Positions 53,575 through 63,443 of a stretch of 64,000 nucleotides of DNA are shown here, one piece after another. A program made the translations under genes and the position numbers. Source of the stretch: Candidatus Limnocylindrales bacterium (GTDB lineage Bacteria; Desulfobacterota; Binatia; UBA1149; CAITLU01); NCBI GenBank assembly GCA_035571835.1, contig DATNBU010000008.1, positions 186,001-250,000 on the forward strand, given 5' to 3'. Positions within the stretch are counted from its first letter, which is position 1. Each line of letters opens with the position of its first letter. Below the pieces are notes generated by a model. That model did no database searches, was not told the DNA's origin, and saw only the letters and a list, made by a program, of their open reading frames with translations.

Positions 53575-53879
53575 TTCTTTGCCTCGCCCTTGGCGCCGCC
53601 GCGCTTGCGGAACATCTTGAGCATGCGGTCGGTGATCAGGAATCCGCCGACGACGTTGATGCTCGCGCACAGCACGGCGATGCAGCCGAGCACGGTGCTG
53701 AACGTGCTCTTCTCGGCACCGGCGGCCACGATCGAGCCGACCAGCGAGATTCCGGAGATCGCATTGGTGAACGCCATCAGCGGCGTGTGAAGCAGCGGGG
53801 GAACTCCGCGAATCGTGCCGTAGCCGACGAAAGCGGCCAGCACGAACACGTACAGTCCGAGGATCATCTCGTGCGTCAT
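53571..53879 (-). CDS. pntA2: NAD(P) transhydrogenase membrane subunit alpha2
   Basis: 102 aa from ATG 53879, with AGGAG about 10 bases upstream. Three membrane helices and the family segments GVPPLLHTPLMAFTNAISG and LITDRMLKMFRKR. It is the detached C-terminal membrane part of PntA, as in three-subunit transhydrogenases of alpha- and deltaproteobacteria. It sits between pntA1 and pntB with 35-base and minus-4-base junctions. Confidence 0.93.
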   Translation of the reverse strand: MTHEMILGLYVFVLAAFVGYGTIRGVPPLLHTPLMAFTNAISGISLVGSIVAAGAEKSTFSTVLGCIAVLCASINVVGGFLITDRMLKMFRKRGGAKGEAKK

Positions 53880-53914
53880 GGGAAGGCTCTCCTGGAGACT
53901 GCTCGAATCTGCGA

Positions 53915-55045
53915 TCAGGCGCCGATCGCTTCGGCGACCTGCGTATCGACGATCTGCCCGTCGTGCGTGACGACCGAGCCTTTGACGATCTCCTTGCTGA
54001 AATCGAGATTGAGCTGTCCGTCTTTCAGCAGATAGAGAATGTATTTTTCGACGTTGCGCGAGAACATCTGGCTCGCGTCGCGTGCCGCTTCGCTCGGCAG
54101 ATTGGTCGGGCCGAGCACGAGCACGCCGGAGTCGGTCACCTCCGTGTCCGGTTTGGTCAGCTCGCAGTTTCCACCCTGTTCGGCGGCGAGGTCGACGATC
54201 ACAGAACCGGGGCGCATGCGGCGGGCCATCGCGGCGGTCACCAGGCGCGGCGCGGGCCGGCCGGGTATCAGCGCGGTCGTGATGCAGACGTCGGCCTTCT
54301 CGAGATGCGTGGCGATGACTTCGTTGGCGCGCTTCTGGAAATCCTCGCTGACTTCTTTGGCATAGCCGCCGGCGGTCTGGGCGTCGGCGGTCGCGCCGAC
54401 GTCGATGAACGTGGCTCCGAGGCTCTCGACCTGCTCCTTGACGACCGGCCGCACATCGTAAGCTTCGACTACGGCGCCAAGCCGCCGGGCGACGCCGATA
54501 GCGACGAGGCCGGCAACGCCGGCGCCGAGGATCACGACGCGGGCAGGCTCGACGCGACCGGCAGCGGTCATGAACAGCGGGAAAAATTTCGGCAGATGAT
54601 TGGCGGCGGTGATGACGGCCCGGTAGCCCGCCACGGTTGCCTGCGAGCTGAGAACGTCCATCGACTGCGCCAGCGTCGTGCGCGGGATCCGGTCGAGCGC
54701 GATGGCGGTAACCGAAGCGTCGCGGAACCCGCGAACCACGTCGTGCTGGACGAGAGGGAAGAGCAGGCTGATCGACGCCGCTCCCTTCTTCACGCTCTGC
54801 AGGGCACCCGCCTGGGGCACATTGATCTGAACGATCGTGTCCGCGGCCGAAAGCAGCGCCTCTCGCGTATCGACGATTGCCGCCCCTTGGGCCCGGTATT
54901 CGTCGTCCGAGAACCCGGCCGGAGTCCCGGCGCCGGCCTGAACGACGATTTCCGCTCCCTTGTGGGTCAGACGCTTGACGCTTTCGGGAACCAGCGCGAC
55001 TCGGCGCTCGCCCGGACGGGCTTCCGTAACCACCCCGATTTTCAT
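53915..55045 (-). CDS. pntA1: NAD(P) transhydrogenase NAD-binding subunit alpha1
   Basis: 376 aa from ATG 55045. It is a soluble domain I subunit: KIGVVTEARPGERRVALVPE start, SLLFPLVQHDVV, MDVLSSQATVAGYRAVI, then the NAD-binding Rossmann loop VVILGAGVAGLVAIGVARR and the RPVVKEQVESLGA loop; VDLAAEQGGNCELT is another landmark. It binds NAD(H) and passes hydride to the NADP site of PntB. First gene of a three-gene operon; a terminator upstream (55079-55120) isolates it from the gene before. Confidence 0.94.
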   Translation of the reverse strand: MKIGVVTEARPGERRVALVPESVKRLTHKGAEIVVQAGAGTPAGFSDDEYRAQGAAIVDTREALLSAADTIVQINVPQAGALQSVKKGAASISLLFPLVQHDVVRGFRDASVTAIALDRIPRTTLAQSMDVLSSQATVAGYRAVITAANHLPKFFPLFMTAAGRVEPARVVILGAGVAGLVAIGVARRLGAVVEAYDVRPVVKEQVESLGATFIDVGATADAQTAGGYAKEVSEDFQKRANEVIATHLEKADVCITTALIPGRPAPRLVTAAMARRMRPGSVIVDLAAEQGGNCELTKPDTEVTDSGVLVLGPTNLPSEAARDASQMFSRNVEKYILYLLKDGQLNLDFSKEIVKGSVVTHDGQIVDTQVAEAIGA

Positions 55046-55078
55046 CGGGCGGCAACCTAGCCGAGGCACTGGAAAATC

Positions 55079-55120
55079 CAAAAAGCAGAAGGCGGTACGA
55101 CTCGCGTCGCACCGCCTTTC
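55079..55120 (-). terminator. Rho-independent terminator upstream of the pnt operon
   Basis: AAGGCGGT (55089-55096) pairs with ACCGCCTT (55111-55118), extended by CGAC/GTCG around a TCGC loop with one mismatch. On the minus strand it is followed by CTGCTTTTTGG. It ends the transcript of the 55184-55627 gene. Confidence 0.75.
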
Positions 55121-55183
55121 CGTTTCGGCAGGGGGAGGAGAGAACCCGCCTGATCAGCGGACCGTGCCGAAAACTCCTGTTGG

Positions 55184-55627
55184 TCAGCCCGCCGCGTCGA
55201 CGGCGTCGATCCGGCTTTCGACGTCGAAGCGATCGAACCGACCATCGTCGTGGCTCGCCGGCCGGCGGCCGGAAAGGCCGATGATCCGCGGCGATTTGCG
55301 GACCTTCCGTGCGGTTCGCTTGCGCAGCGGCGCGAGCCCGGCGCGGATGTATTCGGCGCTCACGCCGAGCACGTCGCAGATATTCTCGAAGGAGAACGGC
55401 CACTCGCGCTCGTTCGAAAAGATCCATTCGGCGGCATCGCGGTGCAGGTCTTCGCCCTGGGGATCGCGTGCGAGCGCATACTTCTGAAAGCATTCGACGG
55501 CGTCGCGGAGGATCGCGAGCATCAGGCCGCGCTCGTTCATTGCGCCGGCCTCTTTGCCGAGACCGGCAAAAAACTGCTCGGGCATGAGAGCGTCGGGTTC
55601 GAAAAGCTTCGCGGTATTGTCAGCCAT
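55184..55627 (-). CDS. Small conserved protein with a helix-turn-helix-like core
   Basis: 147 aa from ATG 55627, preferred over ATG 55633 because AGAGGA is then at normal distance. The core, residues ~32-100, has AILRDAVECFQKYALARD, then DAAEWIFSNEREWPFSFENI and CDVLGVSAEYIRAGL, a pattern seen in short deltaproteobacterial proteins of unknown role. CDVLGVSAEYIRAGLAPL resembles a DNA-binding helix-turn-helix. The Arg/Lys segment RKRTARKVRKSPR that follows would fit nucleic-acid contact. The C-terminus is Asp/Arg-rich and likely disordered. A regulator role is inferred only. Confidence 0.7.
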   Translation of the reverse strand: MADNTAKLFEPDALMPEQFFAGLGKEAGAMNERGLMLAILRDAVECFQKYALARDPQGEDLHRDAAEWIFSNEREWPFSFENICDVLGVSAEYIRAGLAPLRKRTARKVRKSPRIIGLSGRRPASHDDGRFDRFDVESRIDAVDAAG

Positions 55628-55743
55628 TGTCATTCCTCTTGGGGCCTCTGACGCCCATAGGGAATGAATATTCTCGATTTTCCTCAGGTTCTGCGCAGAA
55701 ACTTGCCGCGGTGCTTCCCGACGGCAGCAGGGTCCGTCCGGTT

Positions 55744-56145
55744 TCAGCGACCGCGAAGGCGATCGACGGCTCGGCGGTCGCGTTTGGATGGCCTCGAAGC
55801 GGCCGGCTGGAACGATCCACGGTCGGCTTTGAGAACCGCCGCCAGCGCTTCGCGGGCGGCGATGCTCTCCGGGCTCTCCTCATAAAGGAGGCGCGCCTCG
55901 GGAGCCCCGCGGCGCACGGCGGAGACCGAGCGCACCCGGACGACGTGGGTGTAAGGGCCGATTACGACTGCAATTTCGTCGTCCGGTTTGACGATATGCG
56001 CGGCCTTCGCGCGGTTGCCGCCGATTTTGACGTGGCCGGCCGCGATCGACTGGCTCGCGATCGACCTTGTCTTGAAAAACCGTGCTGCCCACAGCCACTT
56101 GTCGAGCCGCACTGAAACCGATCCATCAGTTTTTTCCGAGCCCAT
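55744..56145 (-). CDS. hslR: Hsp15-family S4 RNA-binding protein
   Basis: 133 aa, the same length as E. coli Hsp15. The S4 domain is shown by VRLDKWLWAARFFKTRSIAS, AGHVKIGGNRAKAAHIV and KPDDEIAVV; ARLLYEESPES and the basic tail KRDRRAVDRLRGR also fit. Hsp15 binds free 50S subunits that still carry nascent-chain tRNA; its Gram-positive relative RqcP assists ribosome-associated quality control. It stands alone on the minus strand, about 2.4 kb before clpS. Confidence 0.93.
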   Translation of the reverse strand: MGSEKTDGSVSVRLDKWLWAARFFKTRSIASQSIAAGHVKIGGNRAKAAHIVKPDDEIAVVIGPYTHVVRVRSVSAVRRGAPEARLLYEESPESIAAREALAAVLKADRGSFQPAASRPSKRDRRAVDRLRGR

Positions 56146-56273
56146 GCCGCCGGCATCGTAATCCTTCGGCCGGTTCCAGGGGAACAGGAAACGAAGAAGA
56201 AACGAAGGAAGAAACCTCTCGTCCCCGCCCGGGCAGTTGACGGACCGCTGCCGCGAACCTAGGGTCCACCCTC

Positions 56274-56708
56274 ATGGCAGTTCGGCGCGTCGAACCCGAT
56301 GAAGCGGCCCAGCTCATCGAAGAAGGCTGGACCTATCTCGACGTGCGGTCGGTTGCCGAGTTCGCAGAGGGCCACGCGCCCGGCGCGTACAATATTCCAC
56401 TGCTCGATTTCGAGCCGGGCCAGGGCCTCAGGCCGAACCCGAACTTTCTTCTGGAAGTGCTCGCGGCGTTTGAGCCGGAGCAGCCTCTGGTTGTTGCGTG
56501 CAAAGCGGGTGGACGCTCGGCGCGCGCAGCGGCGATGCTCGCCGAATCCGGGTTCAGCAACCTTGTCGACATGCGCGGCGGTTTCTACGGCGAGGTCTCG
56601 CCCGACGGCACCGTCGCATGCGCGGGATGGGCACCGCGCGGACTGCCGGTGGTCTCCGGTGACGAACCGGGTCGCAACCACGTCGATCTTCGCAAGCTTC
56701 CGGTCTGA
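56274..56708 (+). CDS. Rhodanese-domain sulfurtransferase
   Basis: 144 aa, single rhodanese domain: WTYLDVRSVAEFAEGHAPGA near the start and the active loop VVACKAGGRSARAA with the persulfide Cys and a six-residue loop, then LVDMRGGFYGE. It transfers sulfur from thiosulfate or a persulfide donor to cyanide or a protein acceptor in the cytosol. The C-terminal tail (GDEPGRNHVDLRK) extends beyond the domain. Convergent with the thioesterase gene. Confidence 0.9.
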   Translation: MAVRRVEPDEAAQLIEEGWTYLDVRSVAEFAEGHAPGAYNIPLLDFEPGQGLRPNPNFLLEVLAAFEPEQPLVVACKAGGRSARAAAMLAESGFSNLVDMRGGFYGEVSPDGTVACAGWAPRGLPVVSGDEPGRNHVDLRKLPV

Positions 56709-56720
56709 CGGCTCGCCGCG

Positions 56721-57206
56721 TTACGGCGTGACGACTGCGCCGCTCGCGGGCTGACGGAAGAACTTTCCGCTCGAACGGACCAGCCGCTCAGCACCCAGGT
56801 GCATCTCCGCCTCGATGACGAGGTAGCGCGCATGCGCATCGCTCGCGACACGCGAGCGAACGACGATCTCGCGTTCGACCGGGCACGGACGCTCGTAACG
56901 CACCTGAAGCTCGCCGGTAACGACGCGGACGCCGGCAAGGAATACCGCTGCTGCACAGGAGAACTCATCGAGGATCGTTGCCACGATGCCGCCGTGCGTG
57001 ATGCCCGGCGCGCCGTGAAATCGATCCGGCACGCGGCACGTGCCGACGATCTCATCCCTCCCGTCGATCTCGCTCGGGCCGCGGAAAAAGCGCAGCTGGA
57101 GTCCGTCCGGGTTGAGCTTCGAGCAGCCGAAGCAGCCGCCGTCGCCAAACGGGAAGACGAGCTCTTCGAGCTCGGTCTTCCCGGGGCGGTTTGTCTGCGG
57201 GTCCAT
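56721..57206 (-). CDS. Hotdog-fold thioesterase (PaaI-like)
   Basis: 161 aa from ATG 57206. The domain begins after a Cys pair (GGCFGCSKLNPDGLQLRF), seen in a subfamily of 4HBT proteins, and continues with HGAPGITHGGIVATILDEFS, the active HGG-x-DE segment, then GELQVRYERPCPVERE. It should hydrolyse an acyl-CoA thioester in the cytosol; the acyl group is not evident. Divergent from the N-acyltransferase gene with 61 bases between start codons. Confidence 0.87.
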   Translation of the reverse strand: MDPQTNRPGKTELEELVFPFGDGGCFGCSKLNPDGLQLRFFRGPSEIDGRDEIVGTCRVPDRFHGAPGITHGGIVATILDEFSCAAAVFLAGVRVVTGELQVRYERPCPVEREIVVRSRVASDAHARYLVIEAEMHLGAERLVRSSGKFFRQPASGAVVTP

Positions 57207-57267
57207 CGCGCGCGCTCTTACGTGAAATCGAACTGCCGACCAAACCCGTGTATCCGGACAAGGCAGC

Positions 57268-58431
57268 ATGTCGGAAACCATTCGCATCGAAGCCCGCGAG
57301 TCTCTCGCGACAGTGGATCCGGCTGCCTGGAATCGCCTGGTCGGAGAGGACGATCCGTTTCTCGAGCATGAGTTTCTGGTCGCGCTCGAGGAAACCGGCG
57401 TGGTCGGGCCGGGAACACCGTGGCAGGCCCGTCACATCACGGCGTGGGACGCAGGCCATCTGGTCGGCGCGATCCCGTTCTACCTGCGCTGGGATTCGTA
57501 CGGCGAGTACATTTTCGACTTCGGCTGGGCGGAAGCCTACGCGCGTGCAGGGCTTCGCTACTATCCGAAAGGAGTGGCCGCCGTGCCGTTCACGCCTGTT
57601 TCCGGCGCACGGATCCTGGTTGCGCCCGGAGCGGCACTGGATGCGAACCCGGTCGCGTGCGGGATGGTCGACGGTCTCACGCGCCTCGCCGAGCGCCTGG
57701 AGCTATCCGGAGTCCACGTGCTGTTTCCGAGGGAAGCCGAGCACGATTTTCTTGTTTCGCGCGGATTCCTGTCGCGCGTCACGCATCAATATCACTGGGA
57801 AAATCGCGATTACCGCAGCTTCGACGATTATCTTGCCGACCTGCGTTCGAAGAAGCGCAAGCAGGTCCTGCATGAACGCGCCGATGTCGCGGCGCAGGGA
57901 ATCGAGATCGAGGTTCTCGACGGCGACCGGATCACGGAAGAGCACGTCGATGCGATCTGGAAGTTCTACGTCGCCACCGCGGCCCGCAAGTGGTCGCAGC
58001 CGTATCTGGTGCGCGCGACGTTCGAGCAGCTTGCCCGCACGTGGCGGCGGCGGCTCGTGCTCGTGCTGGCGAAGAAGTCCGGCCGCTACGTGGCCGGTAC
58101 GTTCAACGTCCGCGGAAAAAATTCGCTGTTCGGACGTTACTGGGGATCGATCGGCCAGTTTTCGTCGCTGCATTTCGAATGCTGCTACTGGACGCTGATC
58201 GAGTACGCGATCGCCCACGGCATGCGGCTCGTCGAAGCGGGCGCCCAGGGTGAGCACAAGTTCCTGCGCGGCTTCAACGCGCGTCCGACCTGGAGCGCCC
58301 ACTGGATTGCTCACCCGGGCGGCAGGCGCGCAATCTCGGATTTCCTCGAGCGGGAGCGCGAGCAGAACGAAGCGATGATCGACGGTTATAACCGCGTCTC
58401 GCCTGTCAAGAGCGAGAGATCGCGCTTTTGA
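57268..58431 (+). CDS. DUF482 / GNAT-type N-acyltransferase
   Basis: 387 aa, typical of the DUF482 (COG3146) family, related to FemAB. Landmarks are [15 protein letters not shown]-like [106 protein letters not shown] and [12 protein letters not shown]. It probably acylates an amine or amino-acid group using acyl-CoA or aminoacyl-tRNA; the substrate is unknown. Cytosolic. 122 bases before clpS on the same strand. Confidence 0.9.
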   Translation: MSETIRIEARESLATVDPAAWNRLVGEDDPFLEHEFLVALEETGVVGPGTPWQARHITAWDAGHLVGAIPFYLRWDSYGEYIFDFGWAEAYARAGLRYYPKGVAAVPFTPVSGARILVAPGAALDANPVACGMVDGLTRLAERLELSGVHVLFPREAEHDFLVSRGFLSRVTHQYHWENRDYRSFDDYLADLRSKKRKQVLHERADVAAQGIEIEVLDGDRITEEHVDAIWKFYVATAARKWSQPYLVRATFEQLARTWRRRLVLVLAKKSGRYVAGTFNVRGKNSLFGRYWGSIGQFSSLHFECCYWTLIEYAIAHGMRLVEAGAQGEHKFLRGFNARPTWSAHWIAHPGGRRAISDFLEREREQNEAMIDGYNRVSPVKSERSRF

Positions 58432-58553
58432 GCGATCCTTTGCGTGGAAGTCCGGGCCAGCGAAGTCCGCACCTCGGGAATTCCGGCCGCCTGCGCGTTG
58501 CACGCAGAAGCTCTGCATTGACCACGGTCCGCTGCGCATTAGAATCGATAAAC

Positions 58554-58883
58554 ATGTCCGAGCCCGAAACTCCTGTCCGCCGCTCCGAGGGACAAATCGT
58601 CGTCCAGGAGCGGAGCCGCGTGAAGCGCCCCCCGATGTATGCGGTGGTGCTGCTGAACGACGACTATACGCCCATGGAGTTCGTGGTCTGGATCCTCCAG
58701 ACGCTGTTCTTCAAGCCCCGCGACGAAGCCACGCGCGTGATGCTGCAGGTGCATCACGAAGGGAAGGGCATCGCCGGCGTCTACACACACGACGTGGCTC
58801 GAACCAAGGCCGTGCAGGTCGAGCAGCTCGCACGCAAACACGAACACCCGCTCGCCTGCCTGATCGAGGCCTGCGAGGGATGA
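58554..58883 (+). CDS. clpS: ATP-dependent Clp protease adaptor ClpS
   Basis: 109 aa from ATG 58554. The core matches Clp[21 protein letters not shown], the hydrophobic pocket segment, [20 protein letters not shown] and [19 protein letters not shown]. ClpS delivers N-degron substrates (Leu, Phe, Tyr, Trp) to ClpA. The Met and the acidic NDD loop that hold the substrate amino group are present. A tandem repeat fills the 142 bases to clpA. Confidence 0.95.
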   Translation: MSEPETPVRRSEGQIVVQERSRVKRPPMYAVVLLNDDYTPMEFVVWILQTLFFKPRDEATRVMLQVHHEGKGIAGVYTHDVARTKAVQVEQLARKHEHPLACLIEACEG

Positions 58884-58904
58884 GGACGAAGCGCGCGAAG
58901 ACGG

Positions 58905-59010
58905 GAAGAAGTATGAGCGCGTGAGCGCGAAGGCCGGAAGAAGCGCGTGAGCGCGAAGGCCGGAAGAAGCGCGAGAGCGCGAAGGCCGGAAGAAGCGCGA
59001 GAGCGCGAAG
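58905..59010 (+). repeat. 26-bp tandem repeat (about four copies) between clpS and clpA
   Basis: The unit GAAGCGCGAGAGCGCGAAGG plus CCGGAA recurs with a period of 26 bases: the AGGCCGGA marker is at 58931, 58957 and 58983, and a last, diverged copy ends near 59010. A first copy is interrupted by a short insertion. The period is not a multiple of three and no coding frame runs through it. It stops just before the AAAGGA ribosome site of clpA. Confidence 0.9.
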
Positions 59011-59025
59011 GAAAGGAAAAAAGCG

Positions 59026-61464
<2,439 letters not shown>

Positions 61465-61477
61465 CGCCGGCACGTCG

Positions 61478-61855
61478 ATGCAGCGCTGGCGCGAGTACGA
61501 GCTTCCGGGCGGCTGGACCGTTCTCGCCGGACGCACCGAGTCCGACAACGATTACCTGTCGATCAAGCTCGCGCGTGCGAACGACTGGTGGTTCCACGCG
61601 CGTGCGGTTGCCGGTTCGCACGTGCTGCTTCGCTCGCGCGACGATGCGGAGCCGGACAAGGCCACGATCGAAGCCGCCGCAGCCATCGCAGCGTGGCACA
61701 GCAAGGCGAGGGCAGGCGGCGTCGTGCCGGTTTCGTGCACGCTCGCATCCAACGTGACCAAGCCCCGCGGCGCGGAGCCGGGCACCGTCACGATCCGCAA
61801 GGAGCGCGTCCTCAAGGTCCGGCCGGCGCTTCCGGCCGGTTCCGCTCAGGGATAA
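61478..61855 (+). CDS. Stand-alone NFACT-R (DUF814) RNA-binding domain protein
   Basis: 125 aa; the whole protein is one NFACT-R domain. VLAGRTESDNDYLSIKLAR leads to DWWFHARAVAGSHVLLRS (the D-x-WFH...GSHV signature), an Ala-rich helix with AIAAWHSKARAG, then VPVSCTLASNVTKPRG and PGTVTIRKERVLKV. In RqcH/Rqc2 this domain sits at the C-terminus behind NFACT-N and a coiled coil and contacts tRNA on the stalled 60S/50S. Here the other parts are absent. It follows clpA by 13 bases and precedes the MBL gene by nine, so it is in the clpS-clpA transcript. Confidence 0.9.
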   Translation: MQRWREYELPGGWTVLAGRTESDNDYLSIKLARANDWWFHARAVAGSHVLLRSRDDAEPDKATIEAAAAIAAWHSKARAGGVVPVSCTLASNVTKPRGAEPGTVTIRKERVLKVRPALPAGSAQG

Positions 61856-61864
61856 GGAACGCCT

Positions 61865-62743
61865 GTGGCTGCATCCGGGAACGACGCCGAGCCTCGCCGG
61901 GTCGTCACGTCGTCGATGATCGGCATGGCGATGCCCGACGTCGCGCGCTGGTCGGAGCGTGTCACCGTCGTGCTCGGCCAGAATCCGGGGCCGTTTACCG
62001 GGCCCGGCACCAACACGTACATCGTCGGCACCGGAGCGCAGCGCCTGCTGCTCGACACCGGACAGGGTATCGACCGCTACGGCGAGCTTCTTGCCGGTGC
62101 GCTCGCGGAGTGCGGCGCTTCGCTCGATCGCATCGTGCTCACGCATGCGCATCCGGACCATATCGGCGGCGTCGAGCAGGTGCGCGCGCGCCACGGCGAC
62201 CTGCCGCTCCGGAAGATGCCGCTGCCGGCTAGTGATCGCGGACTGGCCGTCGAGCCGCTCGGCGACGGAGACATCGTCGAGGTCGAAGGCGCGACGCTCG
62301 AGGCGGTCTGGACGCCCGGCCATGCGAGCGACCATCTCTGCTTCGTCCTGCGTGAAGAGAAGGTCCTGTTTACCGGCGACATGGTTCTCGGCGCCGGCAC
62401 CACGGTCATCCCGCCCGACGGCGACCTCGGCGACTACCTCGATTCGCTGAGAAGGCTGCTCGCGCTCGACATCGACCGGATTTTTCCCGCGCACGGCCCT
62501 GCGATCGAGGAGCCGAAGCGCAAGATCGAAGAGTATCTCGCGCACCGGGCGCTTCGCGACGAGCAGATTCTGGCCGGCCTGCGCGACGGCGTGCGCCGCA
62601 CCGAGGATCTGGTGCGCCGCATCTACACCGACGTTCCGGAGTTCCTGCACCGCGCGGCAGGAGTTTCGGTCGAATCGCACCTGCGGCGCTTTGCGAAGCA
62701 GGGCCGCGTCGCGCGCGAAGGCGAAGACTGGGTGCTTCGCTGA
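61865..62743 (+). CDS. MBL-fold hydrolase, LACTB2-like
   Basis: 292 aa from GTG 61865. The metal-binding motif is LTHAHPDHIGGVEQV; TPGHASDHLCFVL, LFTGDMVLGAGTTVIPP and RIFPAHGP complete the zinc ligands, and the C-terminal winged part (RRIYTDVP, ESHLRRFAKQGRVAREG) is typical of LACTB2-type proteins. Human LACTB2 is a single-strand RNA endonuclease; bacterial members are also called hydroxyacylglutathione-hydrolase-like. It lies nine bases after the NFACT-R gene, in the same operon. An RNA-related role is an inference. Confidence 0.87.
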   Translation: MAASGNDAEPRRVVTSSMIGMAMPDVARWSERVTVVLGQNPGPFTGPGTNTYIVGTGAQRLLLDTGQGIDRYGELLAGALAECGASLDRIVLTHAHPDHIGGVEQVRARHGDLPLRKMPLPASDRGLAVEPLGDGDIVEVEGATLEAVWTPGHASDHLCFVLREEKVLFTGDMVLGAGTTVIPPDGDLGDYLDSLRRLLALDIDRIFPAHGPAIEEPKRKIEEYLAHRALRDEQILAGLRDGVRRTEDLVRRIYTDVPEFLHRAAGVSVESHLRRFAKQGRVAREGEDWVLR

Positions 62744-62752
62744 GCTCCGCGC

Positions 62753-63367
62753 TTAGTCGAACAGCTGCAGCTGCCTGTCTGCTTCGCGCACGCCGCCGGC
62801 GACCGTAACGGAGGCAGGAGCGAGCACTGCCGGCGCCGGCTGATCGGGCCGCGGCGGAATCAGCGGGATGGGCGCAACCTCCGAATCCGGTCCGTTCCAT
62901 GCGTGAAACTCACGCAGCCACGCAAACCCGTGACAGTTGGCCTTGGTCTCGTGATCGCGTTTTCGCTGGCCGCTGTGGCAGAGGAAATGCCAGAACTCGT
63001 GCCCCGCGACGAACACCAGCAGGTCGTCGGCGGTCTCGAAGCGCTCCTCGTGCCACACGAGACGATAGGGCAGGCCGCCGAGACGACGGTCGGTGCGCGC
63101 CGTGGTGCCGACGCCGTACGCAGCGGAGCGTGGAAAGCGCAGGCGCTGCTTGATCGCCAGCACCATGCGCTGGTCGTCCCAGCGGTAATATCCGTTCACG
63201 TCGCGCCCGCGCGCTCGAGTGAACTTGATGTGGACCGAGAGCGAGCCGGTGTCGACGAGCGCGGCCTTGGCGCGCACGAATGCTTCGCCCCTTTCGAACC
63301 GGCCGGTGAAGTTGCGGATTTCCACGACGGAAACCGTATCTAGCACGGCCGACGATGCCGTGCGCAT
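62753..63367 (-). CDS. HExxH-type zinc-metallopeptidase-like protein
   Basis: 204 aa from ATG 63367. The core has LVFVAGHEFWHFLCHSGQ: HEFWH fits HExxH with a third ligand likely His or Glu further on (KRDHETKANCHGF). Before it there are strands (SLSVHIKFTRARGRDVNGYY) and a basic loop. The pattern resembles SprT/DUF45-like intracellular metalloproteases but no named family is a clear fit. The C-terminal ~50 residues are Pro-rich. No signal peptide. Convergent with the MBL gene (nine bases). Confidence 0.6.
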   Translation of the reverse strand: MRTASSAVLDTVSVVEIRNFTGRFERGEAFVRAKAALVDTGSLSVHIKFTRARGRDVNGYYRWDDQRMVLAIKQRLRFPRSAAYGVGTTARTDRRLGGLPYRLVWHEERFETADDLLVFVAGHEFWHFLCHSGQRKRDHETKANCHGFAWLREFHAWNGPDSEVAPIPLIPPRPDQPAPAVLAPASVTVAGGVREADRQLQLFD

Positions 63368-63393
63368 CGGGCGGTGCACGAGCGGTCGCCGAC

Positions 63394-63428
63394 GGGTCGG
63401 GACGCTTCCTGGAGAAGCGTCCCGACCC
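63394..63428 (-). terminator. Perfect 15-bp hairpin after the right-edge gene
   Basis: GGGTCGGGACGCTTC (63394-63408) pairs fully with 63414-63428 around a 5-base loop. It lies 16 bases after the stop of the minus-strand secreted-protein gene and 27 bases before the start of the HExxH gene. No T-run follows, so termination would rely on the stem; a regulatory hairpin is also possible. Confidence 0.6.
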
Positions 63429-63443
63429 GCCGGGAAAGGCCGA

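Noticed and set aside
58905-59010. CRISPR array
   Set aside because: The 26-base units are contiguous, without spacers, and no cas gene is present.
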